Assembly (NCBI GenBank): GCA_026967495.1
Contig: CP114060.1
Coordinates: 3,906,001 to 3,970,000 of the forward strand
Length of the DNA: 64,000 nt
Reading direction: 5' to 3'
Origin: Rouxiella badensis
GTDB lineage: Bacteria > Pseudomonadota > Gammaproteobacteria > Enterobacterales > Enterobacteriaceae
Positions 8,231 through 19,568 of the stretch are shown here, piece by piece. Numbering within the stretch: the first letter of the stretch is position 1; each line of letters opens with the position of its first letter. Below the pieces are notes generated by a model, which made no database searches, was not told the origin of the DNA, and worked only from the letters and a program-made list of their open reading frames with translations. The position numbers were made by a program, and so were the translations under genes.

Positions 8231-9768
8231 TTTTCAGCTCCGAACGAGGTTTTAGGAACCACGTCGATGGCGTCGATACGCTTGCTGTTAAACAGATTAA
8301 ATTTTCCGTCGCTGCCGTGGCAGCCATCGCCGAAACTGAAGCCGCAGCTTTTACTTTCAGGGAAGGCTTCGCGCGCCAGCTCGCGATGGCTCGACGGCAC
8401 CACAAAGCGGTCTTCGTAGTTGGCAATCGCCAGATAGCGGTACATCTCCTGTGCCTGCCGTTCGCTCAGGCCAACCTGATCCAGCGCGGTAGTATCGACC
8501 ACGCCGTCAACCGACTCGGCGCGCTTGAAGTGACGCATTGCCAGCATACGTTTCAGGGCCAGCAGCACCGGCTGGGTGTCGCCTGCGGTTAACAGATTGG
8601 CCAGATACTGGACGGGAATGCGCAGACTTTCGACGTCCGGCAGCACGCCGGTGTGCGGTATCGCGCCCGCATCGGCCGCCGACTGAATCGGCGACAGCGG
8701 CGGCACGTACCACACCATCGGCAAGGTGCGGTATTCAGGATGCAGCGGCAGCGCCAGCTTCCACTCCATCGCCATCTTGTAGACCGGCGATCGCTGTGCG
8801 GCATCAAGAACCGACTGCGGGATCCCCTGCTTTATCGCCTCGGCGACCACCTGCGGATCGTTGGGGTCCAGGAATATTTCCATCTGACTCTGGTAGAGAT
8901 TCTGCTCGTTCTCGACGCTGGCGGCCTGCTTGATACGGTCTGCGTCATACAGCAGCACGCCCAGGTAGCGAATACGTCCAACGCAGGTTTCAGAGCACAC
9001 CGTTGGCTGCCCCGCCTCGATGCGCGGATAGCAGAAGATGCACTTCTCGGACTTGCCGCTTTTCCAGTTGAAGTAGATTTTCTTGTAAGGACAGCCGGTC
9101 AGGCACATGCGCCAGCCGCGGCATTTGTCTTGATCGATAAGCACGATGCCGTCTTCGTCACGTTTGTAGATGGCACCGCTCGGACAGGTCGCCACACACG
9201 CCGGATTCAGGCAGTGCTCGCAAAGGCGCGGCAGATACATCATGAAAGTGTTTTCAAACTCGCCGTAGATTTCTTTTTGTATGTTGGCGAAATTGCTGTC
9301 GGCGGAACGGGTTGAGAACTCGCCGCCTAAATCGTCTTCCCAGTTTGGGCCGCTGACAATTTTGTCCATCCGCAGGCCGGTCAACAGCGAACGTGGACGC
9401 GCAATCGGCTGATGTTTCCCCTCTTTGGCGGTGTGCAGATGCTGGTAGTCGAAATCAAAAGGCTCGTAGTAGTCGTCGATTTCCGGCATATAAGGATTAG
9501 CAAAAATCTTACCCAACAGCTGCAGACGGTTGCCCATACGCGGCTGGAGCCTGCCGCTGATTTTACGGATCCAGCCGCCCTTCCATTTCTGCTGATTTTC
9601 CCAGTCGTTCGGGAAGCCAATACCCGGCTTGGTTTCAACATTATTAAACCAGCCATATTCGACGCCTTCGCGACTGGTCCAGACGTTTTTGCAGGTCACC
9701 GAACAGGTGTGACAGCCGATGCATTTGTCGAGATTTAGCACCATGCCGATCTGTGAACGAATTTTCAT
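8227..9768 (-). CDS. narH: Respiratory nitrate reductase beta subunit (Fe-S protein)
   Basis: A 513-residue electron-transfer subunit carrying three [4Fe-4S] clusters and one [3Fe-4S] cluster between NarI haem and NarG. Cysteine groups are clear: CIGCHTCSVTC near residue 16, CEHCLNPACVATCPSGA, and CRGWRMCLTGCPYKK, where tryptophan replaces a cysteine as expected for the [3Fe-4S] site, then CIFC and CSETC. Length matches E. coli NarH (512 aa). The start overlaps the narG stop by 4 bases. Confidence 0.97.
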   Translation of the reverse strand: MKIRSQIGMVLNLDKCIGCHTCSVTCKNVWTSREGVEYGWFNNVETKPGIGFPNDWENQQKWKGGWIRKISGRLQPRMGNRLQLLGKIFANPYMPEIDDYYEPFDFDYQHLHTAKEGKHQPIARPRSLLTGLRMDKIVSGPNWEDDLGGEFSTRSADSNFANIQKEIYGEFENTFMMYLPRLCEHCLNPACVATCPSGAIYKRDEDGIVLIDQDKCRGWRMCLTGCPYKKIYFNWKSGKSEKCIFCYPRIEAGQPTVCSETCVGRIRYLGVLLYDADRIKQAASVENEQNLYQSQMEIFLDPNDPQVVAEAIKQGIPQSVLDAAQRSPVYKMAMEWKLALPLHPEYRTLPMVWYVPPLSPIQSAADAGAIPHTGVLPDVESLRIPVQYLANLLTAGDTQPVLLALKRMLAMRHFKRAESVDGVVDTTALDQVGLSERQAQEMYRYLAIANYEDRFVVPSSHRELAREAFPESKSCGFSFGDGCHGSDGKFNLFNSKRIDAIDVVPKTSFGAEK

Positions 9769-12700
9769 TTAACTTTCTCCTGCACGGTGTCGTGACCTTC
9801 GCCGTCTAACCAGTCAATGCGATTCATTTTCCGCACCACGACAAAGTCATCGCGGTTGGAGCCTACGGTGCCGTAATAGTTGAAACCGTAAGACTGATGG
9901 GCATAACCGCCGATCATGTGCGTTGGTTTAGGCGTAACGCGGGTTACCGAGTTGTGGATCCCGCCGCGCTGTTGGGTGATTTCAGAGCCGGGAATATTCA
10001 CCAGCCTTTCCTGCGCGTGGTACATCATGGTCATGCCCGCCGGAACGCGCTGACTGACCACCGCCCTCGCAGTCAAGGAACCGTTGGCGTTGAAAGCCTC
10101 TATCCAGTCGTTGTCCGTGACGCCAAGCTGGCGCGCATCGTCTTCACTCAGCCAGACAATCGGCCCGCCGCGCGACAAGGTCAGCATCAGCAGGTTGTCA
10201 CTGTAGGTGGAGTGAATGCCCCACTTCTGGTGCGGGGTGATGAAGTTCAGCGCCCTCTCTGGATTACCGTTAGGCCGCGTATTCAGGAACGGCTGAGACG
10301 CACGGGTGTCAATCGGCGGACGGTAAACCAGCAGGCTTTCACCGAACGCACGCATCCACTCGTGATCCTGATAAATTTGTTGGCGGCCGGTCAGCGTGCG
10401 CCAAGGAATAAGCTCGTGCACGTTGGTGTAACAGGCGTTATAGGAGACGTGTTCATCTTCGAGACCCGACCAGGTCGGGCTGGAGATAATCTTGCGCGGC
10501 TGTGCCTGAATATCGCGAAAGCGGATTTTCTCGTCTTCTTTATTCAGCGCCAGATGGCGATGGTCAATGCCGGTAAATTCCCCCAGCGCTTTCCAGGCTT
10601 TAACCGCCACCTGACCATTGGTTTCAGGCGCCAGCGTCAGGATAATTTCTGCCGCATCGATCGCCGTTTCAATCTTCGGACGACCGGCCGCTGCACCATC
10701 AGGCTGGGTGTCATTGAGTTTCTTCAGCAGCGCAATTTCGCTGTCGGTATTCCAGTTGATGCCTTTGCCACCGTTACCGAGCTTGTCGAGCAGCGGCCCC
10801 AGCGCGCTGAAGCGGGCATAGGTATTCGGATAGTCGCGTTCGACCGGCACCAGATGCGGCGCGGTCACGCCCGGAATAAGTTCGCAGTCGCCCTTTTTCC
10901 AGTCCTCCACGCCCAGTGGCTGAGCCAACTCGGCGGCGGAGTCGTGCTGAATCGGCAGCGTGACCAGGTCAGTCTCTACGCCCAGATGCCCGACACAGAC
11001 ACGAGAAAACTCCTTCGCCAGCCCTTTGTAGATATCCCAGTCGCTTTTAGATTCCCAGGCGGGATCGACGGCGGCAGACAGCGGATGAATAAACGGGTGC
11101 ATGTCCGAAGTATTCATGTCGTCTTTCTCGTACCAGGTGGCGGTCGGCAGCACGATATCGGAGTACAGACAGGTGCTCGACAGCCGGAAGTCGAGCGTCA
11201 CCACCAGATCCAGCTTGCCTTCGCCGCCCTGGTCTTGCCATTCCACCTCTTCCGGCAGGATTCCACCCTGAATCCCCAAATCTTTCCCCTGAATGCCGTT
11301 TTCGGTGCCGAGCAGATATTTCAGCAGGTATTCATGGCCCTTACCCGACGAACCGAGCAGGTTTGAGCGCCAAACAAACAGGTTGCGTGGGTAGTTTTGC
11401 GGGTCATCCGGCTGCTCGGCGGCGAAGCGTACGCTGCCGTCCTTTAGGCTGTCGACGGTGTATTGCTGTACATTTTTCCCCGCCGTTTTAGCCATCGCGG
11501 CCAGATTCAGCGGATTCACGTTGAGCTGCGGCGCAGAAGGCAGCCAGCCCATACGCTCGGCGCGTACGTTGAAGTCAATCAGGCTACCGCTAAAGCGTGA
11601 GCCGTCGGCCAGCGGAGAAAGCAGCGACTGTGGCGTAACGCTTTCATAGCGCCACTGGCTCGAATGATTGTAGAAAAATGAGGTGCCGTTCATCTGGCGA
11701 GGCGGACGCTGCCAGTCGAGACCAAAGGCCAGCGGCTGCCAGCCGGTCTGCGGACGCAGTTTTTCCTGGCCGACGTAGTGCGCCCAACCGCCGCCGCTCT
11801 GTCCCACACAGCCACAGAAAATCAGCATGTTGATCAGGCCACGGTAGTTCATGTCCATGTGATACCAGTGGTTCAGGCCCGCACCGACGATGATCATCGA
11901 ACGGCCGTGGGTCTTGTCGGCGGTGTCGGCAAATTCGGTGGCAATGCGGATAATATTTTGCTGTGAAACGCCGGTAATCTGTTCAGCCCACGCCGGACTG
12001 TAGGCTTTGATCTGGTCAAAACTCTGCGCGCAGTTGGCGTCATTGAGACCGCGTTCGATACCGTAGTTGGCGAGCGTCAAATCATAGACGCTGGCAACGC
12101 ACGCTTCACTGCCGTCGGCGAGAAGAATCCGCTTCACCGGCAGTTTGTGCAGCAGGATCTCTTCCAGCGCAACGCTGTTGAAATGCTCGTGAGTGATGCC
12201 GCCGAAATACGGGAAACCGACCTCAACGACGTCGTCATGTTGGTCCAGCAGGCTCAGCGCCAGTTTGACGTCCTGCTGATTTTTGCCTTCACGCGCTTCG
12301 AGATTCCACTGCCCTTTTTCGCCCCAGCGATAGCCGATGGAGCCGAGCGGGGAAACCAGTTCTCCGCTCTGTTCGTCCAGTGCGATAGTTTTCCACTGCG
12401 GATTATTTTCCTGCCCGAGGTTATCGACCAGATCCGAGGCGCGCAGCATGCGGCCTGCGGCGAAGTGTCCCCCTTCGCGCGGTTCGAGCAATACCAGCAT
12501 CGGCATGTCGGTATAGCGGCGAACATAGTCGATGAAGTAGCGGCTCGGGTTATCCAGATGGAAGGATTTAAGGATCACGTGGCCCATCGCCAGCGCCAGC
12601 GCGCTGTCGGTTCCCTGCTTCGGTGCCAGCCAGTGGTCGCAGAGTTTAGCAACTTCGGCATAATCGGGGGTGATCGCCACCGTTTTCGTGCCTTTGTAGC

Positions 12701-13515
12701 GTACTTCGCTGAAGAAGTGCGCGTCCGGCGTGCGCGTCTGCGGCAGGTTAGAGCCCCAGGCGATAATATAGGAAGAGTTATACCAGTCGGCCGATTCCGG
12801 CACGTCGGTCTGCTCACCCCAGGTCATTGGCGAGGCCGGAGGCAGGTCGCAGTACCAGTCATAGAAGCTCAGACACACGCCACCAATCAGGGAGAGATAG
12901 CGGGCGCCCGAGGCGTAAGACACCATCGACATCGCCGGAATAGGTGAAAAACCGATGATGCGGTCTGGCCCAAAGGTTTTGGCGGTGTAAACGTTGGAGG
13001 CGGCGATCAGTTCGTTGACCTCCTGCCAGCTGGAGCGCACAAAGCCGCCGCGCCCACGCACGACTTTATAGCTTTTGGATTTTTCAGGATTGCTGACGAT
13101 TGAGTCCCCATGCATCGACAGGATCGGCATGCTGCTGCTTCGCCTCGCGCCACAGCTGGATAAGCTTTTTGCGCATCAGAGGATACTTCAGACGGTTGGC
13201 GCTGTAGAGATACCAGGAGTAGCTGGCTCCGCGCGGGCAGCCGCGTGGCTCGTGATTCGGCAGGTCTGGGCGCGTGCGCGGGTAGTCGGTCTGCTGAGTT
13301 TCCCAGGTAACAAGGCCGCTTTTGACGTAGATTTTCCAGCTACAGGAGCCAGTACAGTTGACGCCATGAGTGGATCGCACAACTTTATCGTGCTGCCAAC
13401 GGCTGCGATAACCCTCTTCCCAGTCGCGATTGGCGTTTAGCGTCTGACCGTGATCGTCGGCAAAGGGTTCGGCCAGCTGCTTAAAATAGCGAAACCGGTC
13501 TAGAAACTTGCTCAT
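9765..13515 (-). CDS. narG: Respiratory nitrate reductase alpha subunit (catalytic), frame broken near its 5' end
   Basis: The molybdopterin catalytic subunit that reduces nitrate to nitrite on the cytoplasmic side of the membrane. The first about 135 residues (from ATG 13515) include HGVNCTGSCSW and RGCPRGASYSWYLY, with the His and Cys ligands of the FS0 cluster. The remaining about 1110 residues continue in another frame from GRGGFVRSSWQEV to the end. The join is at a run of four C on the plus strand (13106-13109). Removing one base gives an uninterrupted match to E. coli NarG (ADPVDAW-DSIVSNPEKSK). Together the parts equal the normal length of about 1247 aa. A one-base sequencing error is more likely than real inactivation because narHJI are intact. 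Confidence 0.93.
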
Positions 13516-13628
13516 CCAGGAACCTCCTGAGGCGTTCTGTCTTTATTTGGGTAGCGTTGCAGGCAAAAATCAACGCAATGACATTGCTTAAATTGGCGCT
13601 AGGGTAGTCGCGGGTGTGAACAGACGCG

Positions 13629-13642
13629 TTGATGACGATCAA
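13629..13642. promoter_or_regulatory. FNR box of the narG promoter
   Basis: TTGAT-GACG-ATCAA is a perfect FNR consensus. Centred at 13635.5, it predicts a start near 13594 if placed at -41.5 as in E. coli narG. It would activate narGHJI without oxygen. Confidence 0.85.
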
Positions 13643-13678
13643 TCGATTCAGGAAGGAAATAGTTACGGCGACGAAACA

Positions 13679-13694
13679 TACCCCCTAGGGGGTA
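13679..13694. promoter_or_regulatory. NarL/NarP 7-2-7 site upstream of narG
   Basis: TACCCCC-TA-GGGGGTA is an inverted pair of NarL heptamers with the 2-base spacing of high-affinity sites (consensus TACYYMT; only the last base differs). Its centre is 51 bases upstream of the FNR box centre, close to the -89 site of E. coli narG. Confidence 0.7.
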
Positions 13695-13800
13695 TAAACT
13701 TAAAATTCTTAACCTATTGTAAAATATAAAAATATAGCTCGTGATTGAGCGCTATTTAAGAATTGGAGTTGTGGTCAGCTATTTGGGAGTAGGAAAAGGA

Positions 13801-15489
13801 TTACAAAAAATCTTTCGCCTTGCTGAGCAGCGCAGCCTTGGTTATGACGCCGAGCAGGCGACGCGTCTCGGCATTTTCCAGCACCGGCAGACGTTCGAGC
13901 GGTGATGAACTGAACACGGCCCACGCCTCTTCATAGCTCGACTGCTGATAGAGCACGGTAAATTCATGCTCGATATAGGGGTCGATGGGCGCCTCTTTAT
14001 CCAGGCTGCCGTCAATGATGCCGGTTGCCAGCACATTGGTCGCGACCACGCCAACGAAGCGCTCTTCCCTGTCGATAACATAGACGTAACGTGTGCGCTG
14101 TTTGAGGCCCTCACTGACTAACTCGACCAGCGTGGCATCGAGGTACATTTTTGAACAGGGACACATCAACGCGGCGACGGTCCCGTTCTCAAAATCACTC
14201 TTGGCGGCGAACCGCGCGTTGAGCCGGGTCAACACTGGGTAGGTACCGCTGGCCTTGAAGCGCGACGCCACAACGTAGGAAATGGCCGTCGCCAGCATCA
14301 ACGGGAACAGCAGCGAACTGTTGAGGGTCATTTCAAACGCCATCATGATCGACATCAGCGGCGCGTGACTGGTTGCCGCGAGCAAAGCACTCATGCCGAT
14401 GGCGGCATACAGGCCCATCGGCCCCGGATCAAAGCCCAGCCATTGCAGGCAGGTACAGACCAGTGCGCCGCTGGCGGCTCCGATCAGCAGCGAAGGCGTG
14501 AACAGGCCGCCGACCGCGCCAGACCCTACGGTGATAGCGGTGGCAACAATCTTGAGCAGCAGCAGCAGCCCCAGCGAGGTATGCAGGTCGCGGTTATTCA
14601 GGATAAGGTCGATAACCTCGAACCCATTGCCCAGCACCAGCGGCGAGACCATCGCCACCACGCCTACCGCCAGTCCTCCGAGGCCAAGGCGCAGCGCCGG
14701 ATGGGATATCGGCTGCATCGCCCTGCGCACCTTATCAATTGAGGCAATAAACATCGGCCCGAGAATACCGGTCGCCGCGCCAATCGCCAGTACGGTAAAG
14801 ATAGCGCCGGGCGTTGGGCTGAATACGGCGGAAGAATAGAGGTACAGCGGCGCATAGTGGGTAACGGAGCGCACAGTCAGCACCGCAACCGAGGCGGAAA
14901 TAAACAGTGGGATAAGCCGCTGTACGGCGGTAACACCAAAGGCAATCTCGGCGACAAACAGCGCGCCGGCAAACGGCGCGTGATACACCGCAGCCAGCCC
15001 GCCTGCGGCCGCCATCGCCACCACGTCTGACTGGTGAAGAGAGGTAAAACGTGTAAAGCGGCCCAGCAGGCTGCCGCTCAGTGCAGAAAGCTGCACCATC
15101 GCGCCTTCGCGACCAATGGAACTGCCGCTCGCGATGCTGGCAAGTGAAGAGAGCGATCTCAGCAGCGTGCTGACCACAGGAATACCCGGTAAGCGTTTAT
15201 CGATGACGTCGAGATAGTCCGGCATCTTGCCGTTGCGCGACTCGTAGCGGAGCGCCCAGTGGAGAATAAAGCCCGCCACCACGCCACCCACGGCGGTGAT
15301 AATCGGCCAGACAATCAGAGGGTATTCGTTAAACGCGCGGGTTATGTCGCTGCCGTCTTTAAACATCAAGCCATCAATGCCGCCGATCGCCAGCCGAAAT
15401 CCTATCGTCACAAGCGCAGCAATAATCCCGGCGGGAATGGCTATCAACAAGTTTACCCAATCAGATTTTTGCAACGCTTTAAAGCCCAT
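13801..15489 (-). CDS. ClC-family chloride channel/antiporter with C-terminal CBS domains
   Basis: A 562-residue ClC protein. The membrane part (about residues 1-425) is ClcB-like: SGSSIGREGAMVQ holds the gating glutamate of the GREGx motif, and GSGAVGGLFTPSLLIG is the second conserved chloride-binding stretch. Beyond it lie about 130 residues of paired CBS modules (YVYVIDREERFVGVV, LPVLENAETRRLLGVI), which E. coli ClcA and ClcB lack and which usually bind nucleotides. It sits alone between narG and the ast operon. Whether it is a channel or a proton antiporter cannot be judged from sequence. Confidence 0.88.
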   Translation of the reverse strand: MGFKALQKSDWVNLLIAIPAGIIAALVTIGFRLAIGGIDGLMFKDGSDITRAFNEYPLIVWPIITAVGGVVAGFILHWALRYESRNGKMPDYLDVIDKRLPGIPVVSTLLRSLSSLASIASGSSIGREGAMVQLSALSGSLLGRFTRFTSLHQSDVVAMAAAGGLAAVYHAPFAGALFVAEIAFGVTAVQRLIPLFISASVAVLTVRSVTHYAPLYLYSSAVFSPTPGAIFTVLAIGAATGILGPMFIASIDKVRRAMQPISHPALRLGLGGLAVGVVAMVSPLVLGNGFEVIDLILNNRDLHTSLGLLLLLKIVATAITVGSGAVGGLFTPSLLIGAASGALVCTCLQWLGFDPGPMGLYAAIGMSALLAATSHAPLMSIMMAFEMTLNSSLLFPLMLATAISYVVASRFKASGTYPVLTRLNARFAAKSDFENGTVAALMCPCSKMYLDATLVELVSEGLKQRTRYVYVIDREERFVGVVATNVLATGIIDGSLDKEAPIDPYIEHEFTVLYQQSSYEEAWAVFSSSPLERLPVLENAETRRLLGVITKAALLSKAKDFL

Positions 15490-15613
15490 TATTTCCCAAA
15501 CCGGTTGTCGAATCTAAAGGATTTCCTTAGACGAAATCATAGCATCCCTCAACGATTTAGAAATAAGGAAGTTAGCGCCGAGAGGATCATTGACGAGATT
15601 TCATTCGACCAAA

Positions 15614-15653
15614 GTGCTGAACCGCTTAGCTTGGCACATCACCGGTTCAGCAC
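15614..15653. terminator. Inverted repeat at the 3' end of the ast operon
   Basis: GTGCTGAACCG (15614-15624) pairs with CGGTTCAGCAC (15643-15653) around an 18-base loop. It lies about 55 bases past the astE stop. Only TTT follows on the minus strand, so it may be a weak terminator or a stabilising hairpin. Confidence 0.5.
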
Positions 15654-15708
15654 GCACAATTTTGTTTATGTGAATGAAATCAGGCAGTCAGGTCTTTGAA
15701 TAACAAAT

Positions 15709-16690
15709 CTAAGACATTTCAACCAGCATCAAACCGGCACGCAGTCCCAGTGCAACGTTCGGGTTCGGGAATAACACCACTTCTTCGGGGTGCTCGACCC
15801 GATACGTTTTACCGCTCTGCTCGGCCAGCACGTAGCCCTGCGGATAAGCGGTAAAATTCAGCGCATCGGCGGGCACGTGCAGTTGGAAGTCCGGCTGTTC
15901 GCGCAAAATATCCTGCACCACCTGAAAGTGCTTCATCGGCTCACCCTGACGTGCGGGCGCAGGTAAATCACTCACCAGTGCCTGCAACGCCAGCTTTATC
16001 TGGATGAACTGCTTAAGGTCATTCTCGCCAAACGGCAGCGCCTTGCCGAGCCTCTAGGGTGCAACTTTCGGCATCGAAAACCTCACTGCTAAAGTGCGTA
16101 AACGTCCCGCCGGGGGAGCGATGATAGACCAGCGCGTCTAACCCGGCCTGCTCAAGCCAGGCCAGCATTTCGGGCGAGTGCGGGCGCAGCTGGAAAGGCA
16201 ACAGGCCAAAACGCAGGTACAGCGAGCCGCGAATCGCGGTATGCAGATCATAATGGAAACGCTGCCTGGCGCCGGCCGCACTGGCGCTGCGATAAAACTG
16301 CGCCAGCAGTTGCTCAAGCTGCTGCGCACGCCGTGTTTCATCACTTGGGGTGAATCGCACATGGCGACCGCCAAACATACGATTCATGTCCGCCACGAGA
16401 TAGCGCTTGTTGGCACGCATCGACGGTGGATTACCCAGCACCACCAGCAGACGCACCCTCAGCGGGCGCGTACCGGCAAGCAGCTCGGCCACCAGTTGAT
16501 TCAGCAGCTCGATAGGTGCCGTTTCGTTGCCGTGAACCCCCGCCGACAGCACCACCGCCTTTTTACAGGCGTGACGCGGCGACAGCTCAAGCACGCCTTC
16601 GGCCAACCACTGCCAGTCAAGATGCGGCAGTTGACCGGAGGGGAGAACAGGCGGCGTTCCGTCCAAAGTAAGCGTTAATACATCAAACAT
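15709..16690 (-). CDS. astE: Succinylglutamate desuccinylase, frame broken
   Basis: The last enzyme of the arginine succinyltransferase pathway, a zinc hydrolase that splits N-succinylglutamate into succinate and glutamate. The first 210 or so residues contain the zinc ligands in GVHGNETAPIE and the histidine of YDLHTAIRGS, plus GGTFTHFSSEVF. The frame then shifts at about 16051, where removing one base restores LELGKALPFGENDLKQF and joins the C-terminal ORF ending VALGLRAGLMLVEMS, as in E. coli AstE. Restored length is about 327 aa (E. coli 322). The inserted base falls inside what would be GAGCTC. Confidence 0.9.
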
Positions 16691-16715
16691 GACACGCGTT
16701 CCTTAATCACTTTCT

Positions 16716-18065
16716 TCAGGCCTGCTGGAAAGGATAGATACTTCCCAGACGCAGGATCTGCGTTAGCTCGTCCAGCGCGCGGCGGACTTCCAGCAGCAGC
16801 TGCGGATCGGCTAAATCTTCCTGCTGCATCCGGTCGCGATAGTGGCTGTCAACCCAATCATTGAGGCGAGCAAACAGAGTATCGTCAATCAGTGAACCCT
16901 GATTAACCGCCGACAGCTCGGTAGCATTTAATGCCACGCGCAGCCTCAGGCAGGCCGGACCGCCGCCGTTGCGCATACTCTCACGCAAATCGAAGACCTG
17001 GATATCGTCAATCGGGCCGCCGCTGGCGCGCAGATCCGACAGATAGTCCCATACCGCGGCGTGCTGGCGAGATTCCTCTGGCACGACGATAGTCATTTTA
17101 CCGTCGGCCCTGCTCAGCAGTTGGCTGTTGAACAAGTAGGTGGCCACGGCATCATCGAGAGAAACGCGCGACTTAGGCACTTCAATCGGTTTAAAGTCCG
17201 CCTCAACGCTGGCCATCTTGCGGCGAATTTCGTCGAATGCCGCCTGCTGATTCACAAATGCCTGCTCATGGTGGAACAGCACCTGGCGATTGCTGACCGA
17301 AATCACATCGTTGTGGAATACGCCGCGATCGATAGCCTCGGGATTCTGCTGAACGAACGCCGTGCGCACTGGGTCAAGCTGATGTAAACGGGCAATTGCC
17401 TCGCTCGCCAGCAGCGTTTGCCTTGCCGGATAGCGTACCGGTTCGTTATCACCGGTCACCAGTCCGTTACGGCCATAAACAAACACCTGCACGCCCTGCC
17501 TGTCATACTCGCCGCACAGTCGATTATGGTTAGCCGCGCCTTCATCGCCGAGATTTGCGACCTGAGGAAGCGCAGCATGGTGCGCGAAGTGCTCGCGATG
17601 ATTAAAGGTGGCGCGCAGGATAGCCGAGGTGGTGTCGGCTTCAATCGCACGGTGAAACTTGTTATTCAGGTTTGCCACGGTGAAATGCACCCGCCCGTCG
17701 GCGCTGTCGGCCGATGGCGATACCGTGGCGGCGTTGGCGACCCACATCGCCGATGCGGAACTTAGCGACGAGAGCAGGCGCGGCGAATAGGCATTGGCTT
17801 TGGCCAGCACCTGCGCATCACTCCCCTCAAATCCCATCTGGCGCAGCGTGCTAAGATGCGGCCTTTCATGCGGCGGCAGTACGCCCTGTTTGAAGCCAAG
17901 GTCAGCCAAGGCCTTCATTTTCAACAGTCCCTGCTTCGCCGCCAGCTTCGGATTGGCAATTGCGCTTTGGTTGCGCGTCGAGGCTTCGTTACCAAACGAC
18001 AGCCCCGCATAGTGGTGGGTGAGTCCTACCAGACCATCAAAATTGACTTCATATCCAGACATCAT
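16716..18065 (-). CDS. astB: N-succinylarginine dihydrolase
   Basis: A 449-residue cytoplasmic enzyme of the amidinotransferase fold. It converts N-succinylarginine to N-succinylornithine, ammonia and CO2, the second step of the AST pathway. The start SGYEVNFDGLVGLTHHYAGL and the active-site cysteine segment NGGGPACLRLRV near the C-terminus are diagnostic. Length matches E. coli AstB (447 aa). It lies between astD and astE in the conserved order astCADBE and is intact, unlike its two neighbours. Confidence 0.95.
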   Translation of the reverse strand: MMSGYEVNFDGLVGLTHHYAGLSFGNEASTRNQSAIANPKLAAKQGLLKMKALADLGFKQGVLPPHERPHLSTLRQMGFEGSDAQVLAKANAYSPRLLSSLSSASAMWVANAATVSPSADSADGRVHFTVANLNNKFHRAIEADTTSAILRATFNHREHFAHHAALPQVANLGDEGAANHNRLCGEYDRQGVQVFVYGRNGLVTGDNEPVRYPARQTLLASEAIARLHQLDPVRTAFVQQNPEAIDRGVFHNDVISVSNRQVLFHHEQAFVNQQAAFDEIRRKMASVEADFKPIEVPKSRVSLDDAVATYLFNSQLLSRADGKMTIVVPEESRQHAAVWDYLSDLRASGGPIDDIQVFDLRESMRNGGGPACLRLRVALNATELSAVNQGSLIDDTLFARLNDWVDSHYRDRMQQEDLADPQLLLEVRRALDELTQILRLGSIYPFQQA

Positions 18066-18086
18066 GCTCTCCAGTGACAGCCAAGG

Positions 18087-19568
18087 TTACCCTTGCTGAC
18101 CAAAATCGATTCCCGGCGACAGCGCGGAAGGAAGTTCCAGACGGTCGGTTTCCAGCGAGGCCATCGGCCAGGCGCAGTAATCCGCGGCATAGTAGGCGCT
18201 CGGACGATGATTGCCCGAGGCACCAATCCCACCAAAGGGGGCATTGCTGGAGGCACCGGTCAACGGCTTGTTCCAGTTGACGATACCGGCACGGGCCTCG
18301 AGCAGAAGCTGATCGAACTGTGCACGCTGCGCCGAAATCAGCCCGGTGGCCAGGCCAAAGCGCGTCTGGTTGGCAAGACGGATTGCCTCATCAAACTCGC
18401 GGTAGCGAATAACGCTCAGCAACGGGCCGAAATACTCTTCATCCGGCACACCGGCCACGTCGGTCAGCTCGATGATACCCGGCGTCAATAAGGTGCTGTC
18501 GGGACGCAGGCGGCTCATCGTCAACAGCGACTTGCCGCCGAGGCTCGACCAGTTTGTCCTGTGCGCTCAGCATATTGCGCGCAGCGGTATCGGAAATAAC
18601 CCCGCCGATGAACGGCTGCGGCTCGTCATTCCATGCGCCAACGCGCAGCGAGGACGTAACCTCAATCAGGCGCTTGAGGAAGGCATCCCCCGCCTGACCT
18701 TGTTTGACCAACAGACGACGCGCGCAGGTGCAGCGCTGCCCGGCAGAGATAAACGCCGATTGAATGGTCAGATTGACCGCGGCGTCGATGTCTTCAACCG
18801 GCTCAACGATCAGCGCATTGTTACCGCCCATCTCCAGCGCCAGAATTTTTCCGGCTGCCCGGCCAGCTGACGATGCAGCTGATAACCGGTGCCCGCGCTG
18901 CCGGTAAACAGCAGGCCGTCAATCTGCGATGAAGCGGCCAGCGCCTCACCGGTAGAACGTCCACCCTGCACCAGATTGATCACGCCGGCAGGAAGTCCCG
19001 CTTGCTGCCACAGCTTGAGCGTCTCTTCGGCGGTCACCGGCGTGAGTTCGCTCGGTTTGAACACCAGCGTGTTACCGGCCAAAAGCGCGGGTACGATGTG
19101 ACCGTTTGGCAGATGCCCTGGGAAATTGTAGGGGCCAAATACCGCCAGCACCCCGTGTGGACGATGACGCAGTACCGCTTCACCGTCCGGCATTGGCGTA
19201 TGTTTCTCGCCGGTACGCTGTTGATTGGCTTCCAGCGAAATCGCCACCTTGCCTATCATTGCCTGCACTTCGGTGAGTGTCTCCCAGCGCGGTTTACTGG
19301 TTTCAAGGCTGATGATTTCGGCCAGTCTGGTTTTGTTTTCAGTCAGCAGCGCGGCAAATTTCTGAATGACTTCGCCACGCTGGGCCAGCGTCAGGCGCGC
19401 CCACGCCGGGAAAGCCTCACGTGCGGCAAGGCAGGCCGACTCGACGTCTTCACTGCTTGCGCTCATGGCCGACCAGAGCTTTTCACCGCTCACCGGGTTA
19501 GACTTTTCCAGCAGCGTGCCTTGCCCGCTGCGCCACTGTCCCTGAATAAATAGTGCTGGATGGGTCAT
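18087..19568 (-). CDS. astD: Succinylglutamic semialdehyde dehydrogenase, two frame breaks
   Basis: An NAD-dependent aldehyde dehydrogenase that oxidises N-succinylglutamate 5-semialdehyde. Three consecutive pieces in three frames together cover all of AstD: MTHPALFIQGQWRSGQG to GQPEK, then LALEMGGNNALIVEP with the catalytic cysteine of GQRCTCARR, then LTPGIIELTDVAGVPDEE to the C-terminus. The first break is one base missing from the T-run at 18846-18850. The second is one base extra at 18542-18543, inside a would-be GAGCTC. Corrected length is about 493 aa (E. coli 492). The start overlaps the astA stop by 4 bases. Confidence 0.9.

Noticed and set aside
9897..11366. Plus-strand frame of 489 codons
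   Set aside because: Antisense shadow of narG; the encoded sequence is Arg/Gln/His-rich without any family feature.
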